Source: Planctomycetaceae bacterium UBA2972 (GTDB lineage: Bacteria; Planctomycetota; Planctomycetia; Pirellulales; Pirellulaceae). From it: a DNA stretch of 8,212 nt. How positions within the stretch are numbered: the stretch's first letter is position 1; the number at the start of each line of letters is the position of its first letter. The stretch lies in contig DEAW01000065.1 of assembly GCA_002348315.1 (NCBI GenBank), positions 2,337-10,548 on the forward strand, given 5' to 3'. Below the pieces are notes generated by a model, which saw nothing but the letters and a program-made list of their open reading frames with translations, searched no databases and had not been told where the DNA came from. Below, piece by piece: positions 7,118 through 8,212 of the stretch. The position numbers and the translations under genes were made by a program.

Positions 7118-7185
7118 GTTCAGGAAAACTCGGTAAAAGGACAACCATTCTGCAGGCAGAGAATACGCCATGACGTGTACTTTCG

Positions 7186-7213
7186 AGAATAGCGATCTAC
7201 GATTTGGTGACAA
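7186..7213 (-). promoter_or_regulatory. Candidate promoter for ruvC-ruvA
   Basis: On the minus strand TTGTCA (7213-7208, 5 of 6 to TTGACA) is followed after 16 bases by TATTCT (7191-7186, 4 of 6 to TATAAT). Transcription would begin near 7179, leaving a leader of about 60 bases to the ruvC ATG. The -35 element sits inside the inverted repeat at 7199-7219. Confidence 0.42.
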
Positions 7214-7219
7214 AATCGT
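7199..7219. promoter_or_regulatory. Inverted repeat, candidate operator between ruvC and ruvB
   Basis: ACGATTT (7199-7205) and its exact reverse complement AAATCGT (7213-7219) flank a 7-base spacer. The 21-base site covers the -35 element of the ruvC-ruvA promoter candidate and ends just before the ruvB promoter candidate. The layout suits a dimeric repressor controlling both directions. It does not match the E. coli (CTGT-N8-ACAG) or Bacillus (GAAC-N4-GTTC) LexA boxes. No other copy was seen in the window. The repeat is certain; its role is inference. Confidence 0.45.
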
Positions 7220-7224
7220 TATGT

Positions 7225-7251
7225 TTGCAGGCGATGTAAATCTGCTATACT
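7225..7251 (+). promoter_or_regulatory. Candidate extended -10 promoter for ruvB
   Basis: TATACT (7246-7251) is preceded by TGC (7243-7245), giving the TGn extension of an extended -10 promoter. A weaker -35-like TTGCAG lies at 7225-7230, 15 bases upstream of the -10. Transcription would start near 7258, with a leader of about 34 bases containing AAGGT (7276-7280), 11 bases before the ruvB ATG. Confidence 0.48.
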
Positions 7252-7291
7252 TCCTCAAACACATTTCGCTCTGCCAAGGTAGCCATCACAA

Positions 7292-8212
7292 ATGAACCGG
7301 GAAAAAATACTCGGACCACTGGACTCTGCTGACGACGATGATCGTTCCCTGCGCCCGAAACGCATGAACGAAATGGTTGGCCAGCGTGAAGTCTACGAAC
7401 GATTGATGATTGCTGTGGAAGCGGCTCAAAAACGAGATGAGCCACTGGGGCATATTCTGTTTGACGGTCCTCCGGGGTTGGGTAAGACGACCTTTGCTAC
7501 GTGCATTCCGCGTGAACTGGGCGTTCCTATTGAAATGGCAACCGGAGCGTCGTTACGCGCGCCTAAAGACCTGTTGCCTTATCTGACCAACCTACAAGAA
7601 AAATGCGTGTTGTTTATCGATGAAATTCATCGTATTCCGACGGCCGTGGAAGAATATCTCTACACTGCTATGGAAGATTTTAGAATCGATTTGATACTTG
7701 GCGAAGGCGTCAACGCTCGGACTGTCAATATGTCGCTAAAGCCCTTTACTCTGATTGGTGCTACAACACGAGCCGGCATGCTCACCGGCCCGCTGCGTGA
7801 CCGCTTTCAATTTCGTGAGCATCTAAATTTTTATACCGATGAAGAATTAACAGAGATTGTAAAACGTAATGCGATCAAGCTGCAGATGGAAATCGACGAC
7901 GAATCTGCCCTGGAAATCGCTCGCCGTAGCCGCAGCACGCCTCGGATCGCCAACAACCGACTTCGCTGCGTGAGAGACTACTCCACTGCCAAAGCAGATG
8001 GCGTTATTAATCCTGAGATCACTCTGGCTGCATTGAAGATGTGGGAAGTGGACCGACTTGGTTTGGACCGTCTGGACCGTAAGTATCTGGAGACGATCGC
8101 CAAAGTATTTCTCGGAGGGCCGGCGGGAATCGAAGCCATTGGACACACAATGAATGTCGCATTGGACACGCTGACTGATGAAGTTGAACCGTTTCTCCTC
8201 CGATCCGAACTC
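7292..8212 (+). CDS. ruvB: Holliday junction branch migration ATPase RuvB, C-terminus missing
   Basis: AAA+ motor of the RuvAB complex; hexamers pump DNA through the RuvA-bound junction. 307 residues are visible with no stop before the window edge; E. coli RuvB has 336, so about 30 are missing. Walker A is GPPGLGKT (59-66) and Walker B VLFIDEIH (106-113). Sensor 1 lies in LIGATTRAGML (154-164), the arginine-finger region is LRDRF (168-172), and sensor 2 is in STPRIANNRLRCVRD (215-229). The winged-helix domain follows from about 250 and includes LDRKYLETI and GGPAGIEAI. Departures from the common sequence are ATGASL where TSGPxL is usual and FQFREHLNFY after the arginine finger. The N-terminus is short and acidic (DSADDDD, 11-17). 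The ATG at 7292 places the conserved RPKRMNEMVGQ at residue 21 as expected. It diverges from ruvC across 174 bases. Confidence 0.95.
   Translation, partial: MNREKILGPLDSADDDDRSLRPKRMNEMVGQREVYERLMIAVEAAQKRDEPLGHILFDGPPGLGKTTFATCIPRELGVPIEMATGASLRAPKDLLPYLTNLQEKCVLFIDEIHRIPTAVEEYLYTAMEDFRIDLILGEGVNARTVNMSLKPFTLIGATTRAGMLTGPLRDRFQFREHLNFYTDEELTEIVKRNAIKLQMEIDDESALEIARRSRSTPRIANNRLRCVRDYSTAKADGVINPEITLAALKMWEVDRLGLDRLDRKYLETIAKVFLGGPAGIEAIGHTMNVALDTLTDEVEPFLLRSEL

Noticed and set aside
7118..7264. N-terminal extension of ruvC to 7171 or 7264
   Set aside because: The residues before 7117 do not resemble RuvC. The 7264 start lies upstream of the predicted promoter and opposite the ruvB leader.
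7118..7291. Classical LexA box in the ruvC-ruvB spacer
   Set aside because: Neither CTGT-N8-ACAG nor GAAC-N4-GTTC is present. Only the unrelated ACGATTT inverted repeat was found.
1..8212. tRNA, rRNA, CRISPR, insertion sequence or phage remnants
   Set aside because: No cloverleaf, repeat-spacer pattern, transposase motif or terminal repeats were seen. Gaps between genes are all under 180 bases.

Overview
The window looks like a chromosomal segment of a Planctomycetota bacterium. Base composition is moderate (about 50% GC by eye) and genes are densely packed. The lineage call rests on the overall style of the CysS, RuvA, RuvB and RuvC sequences: a KMSKS variant followed by GAGGLADLI in CysS, SHYAHP in RuvC and STPRIANNRLR in RuvB. 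It is recollection-based inference; no database was searched. No phage, insertion sequence, CRISPR, tRNA or rRNA signal is visible.

Left block (1-3790, + strand): four closely packed genes. Two are ABC-2 type membrane permeases of the DUF990 family; the first lacks its N-terminus because it starts before the window. They are followed by a UbiA-type prenyltransferase homologue (ATGA overlap with permease 2) and a type I phosphodiesterase/nucleotide pyrophosphatase homologue. The last two resemble EboC and EboF of the ebo cluster, which in cyanobacteria has been linked to moving a scytonemin precursor to the periplasm. Both proteins deviate at classical active-site positions. This block is the best candidate for an incompletely described system: an exporter coupled to modification of a lipid-like or aromatic substrate. 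The ATPase partner and the other ebo genes are not in view.

Middle block (3791-5951, + strand): ispF (MEP isoprenoid pathway) and cysS (cysteinyl-tRNA synthetase), probably co-transcribed from a promoter-like sequence that overlaps the end of the phosphodiesterase gene. cysS has an insertion just before a degenerate KMSKS loop.

Right block (5948-8212): the Holliday-junction genes. ruvC and ruvA form a minus-strand operon convergent with cysS, and the two stop codons share one palindromic TTAA. ruvB (3' end beyond the window) is transcribed divergently from ruvC. The 174-bp space between ruvC and ruvB holds promoter-like elements on both strands and a perfect 7+7 bp inverted repeat (7199-7219) overlapping the minus-strand -35 element. 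It is a candidate operator for joint control of ruvCA and ruvB. RuvA and RuvB form the branch-migration motor and RuvC the resolvase, so the divergent arrangement reunites one complex under one control region.
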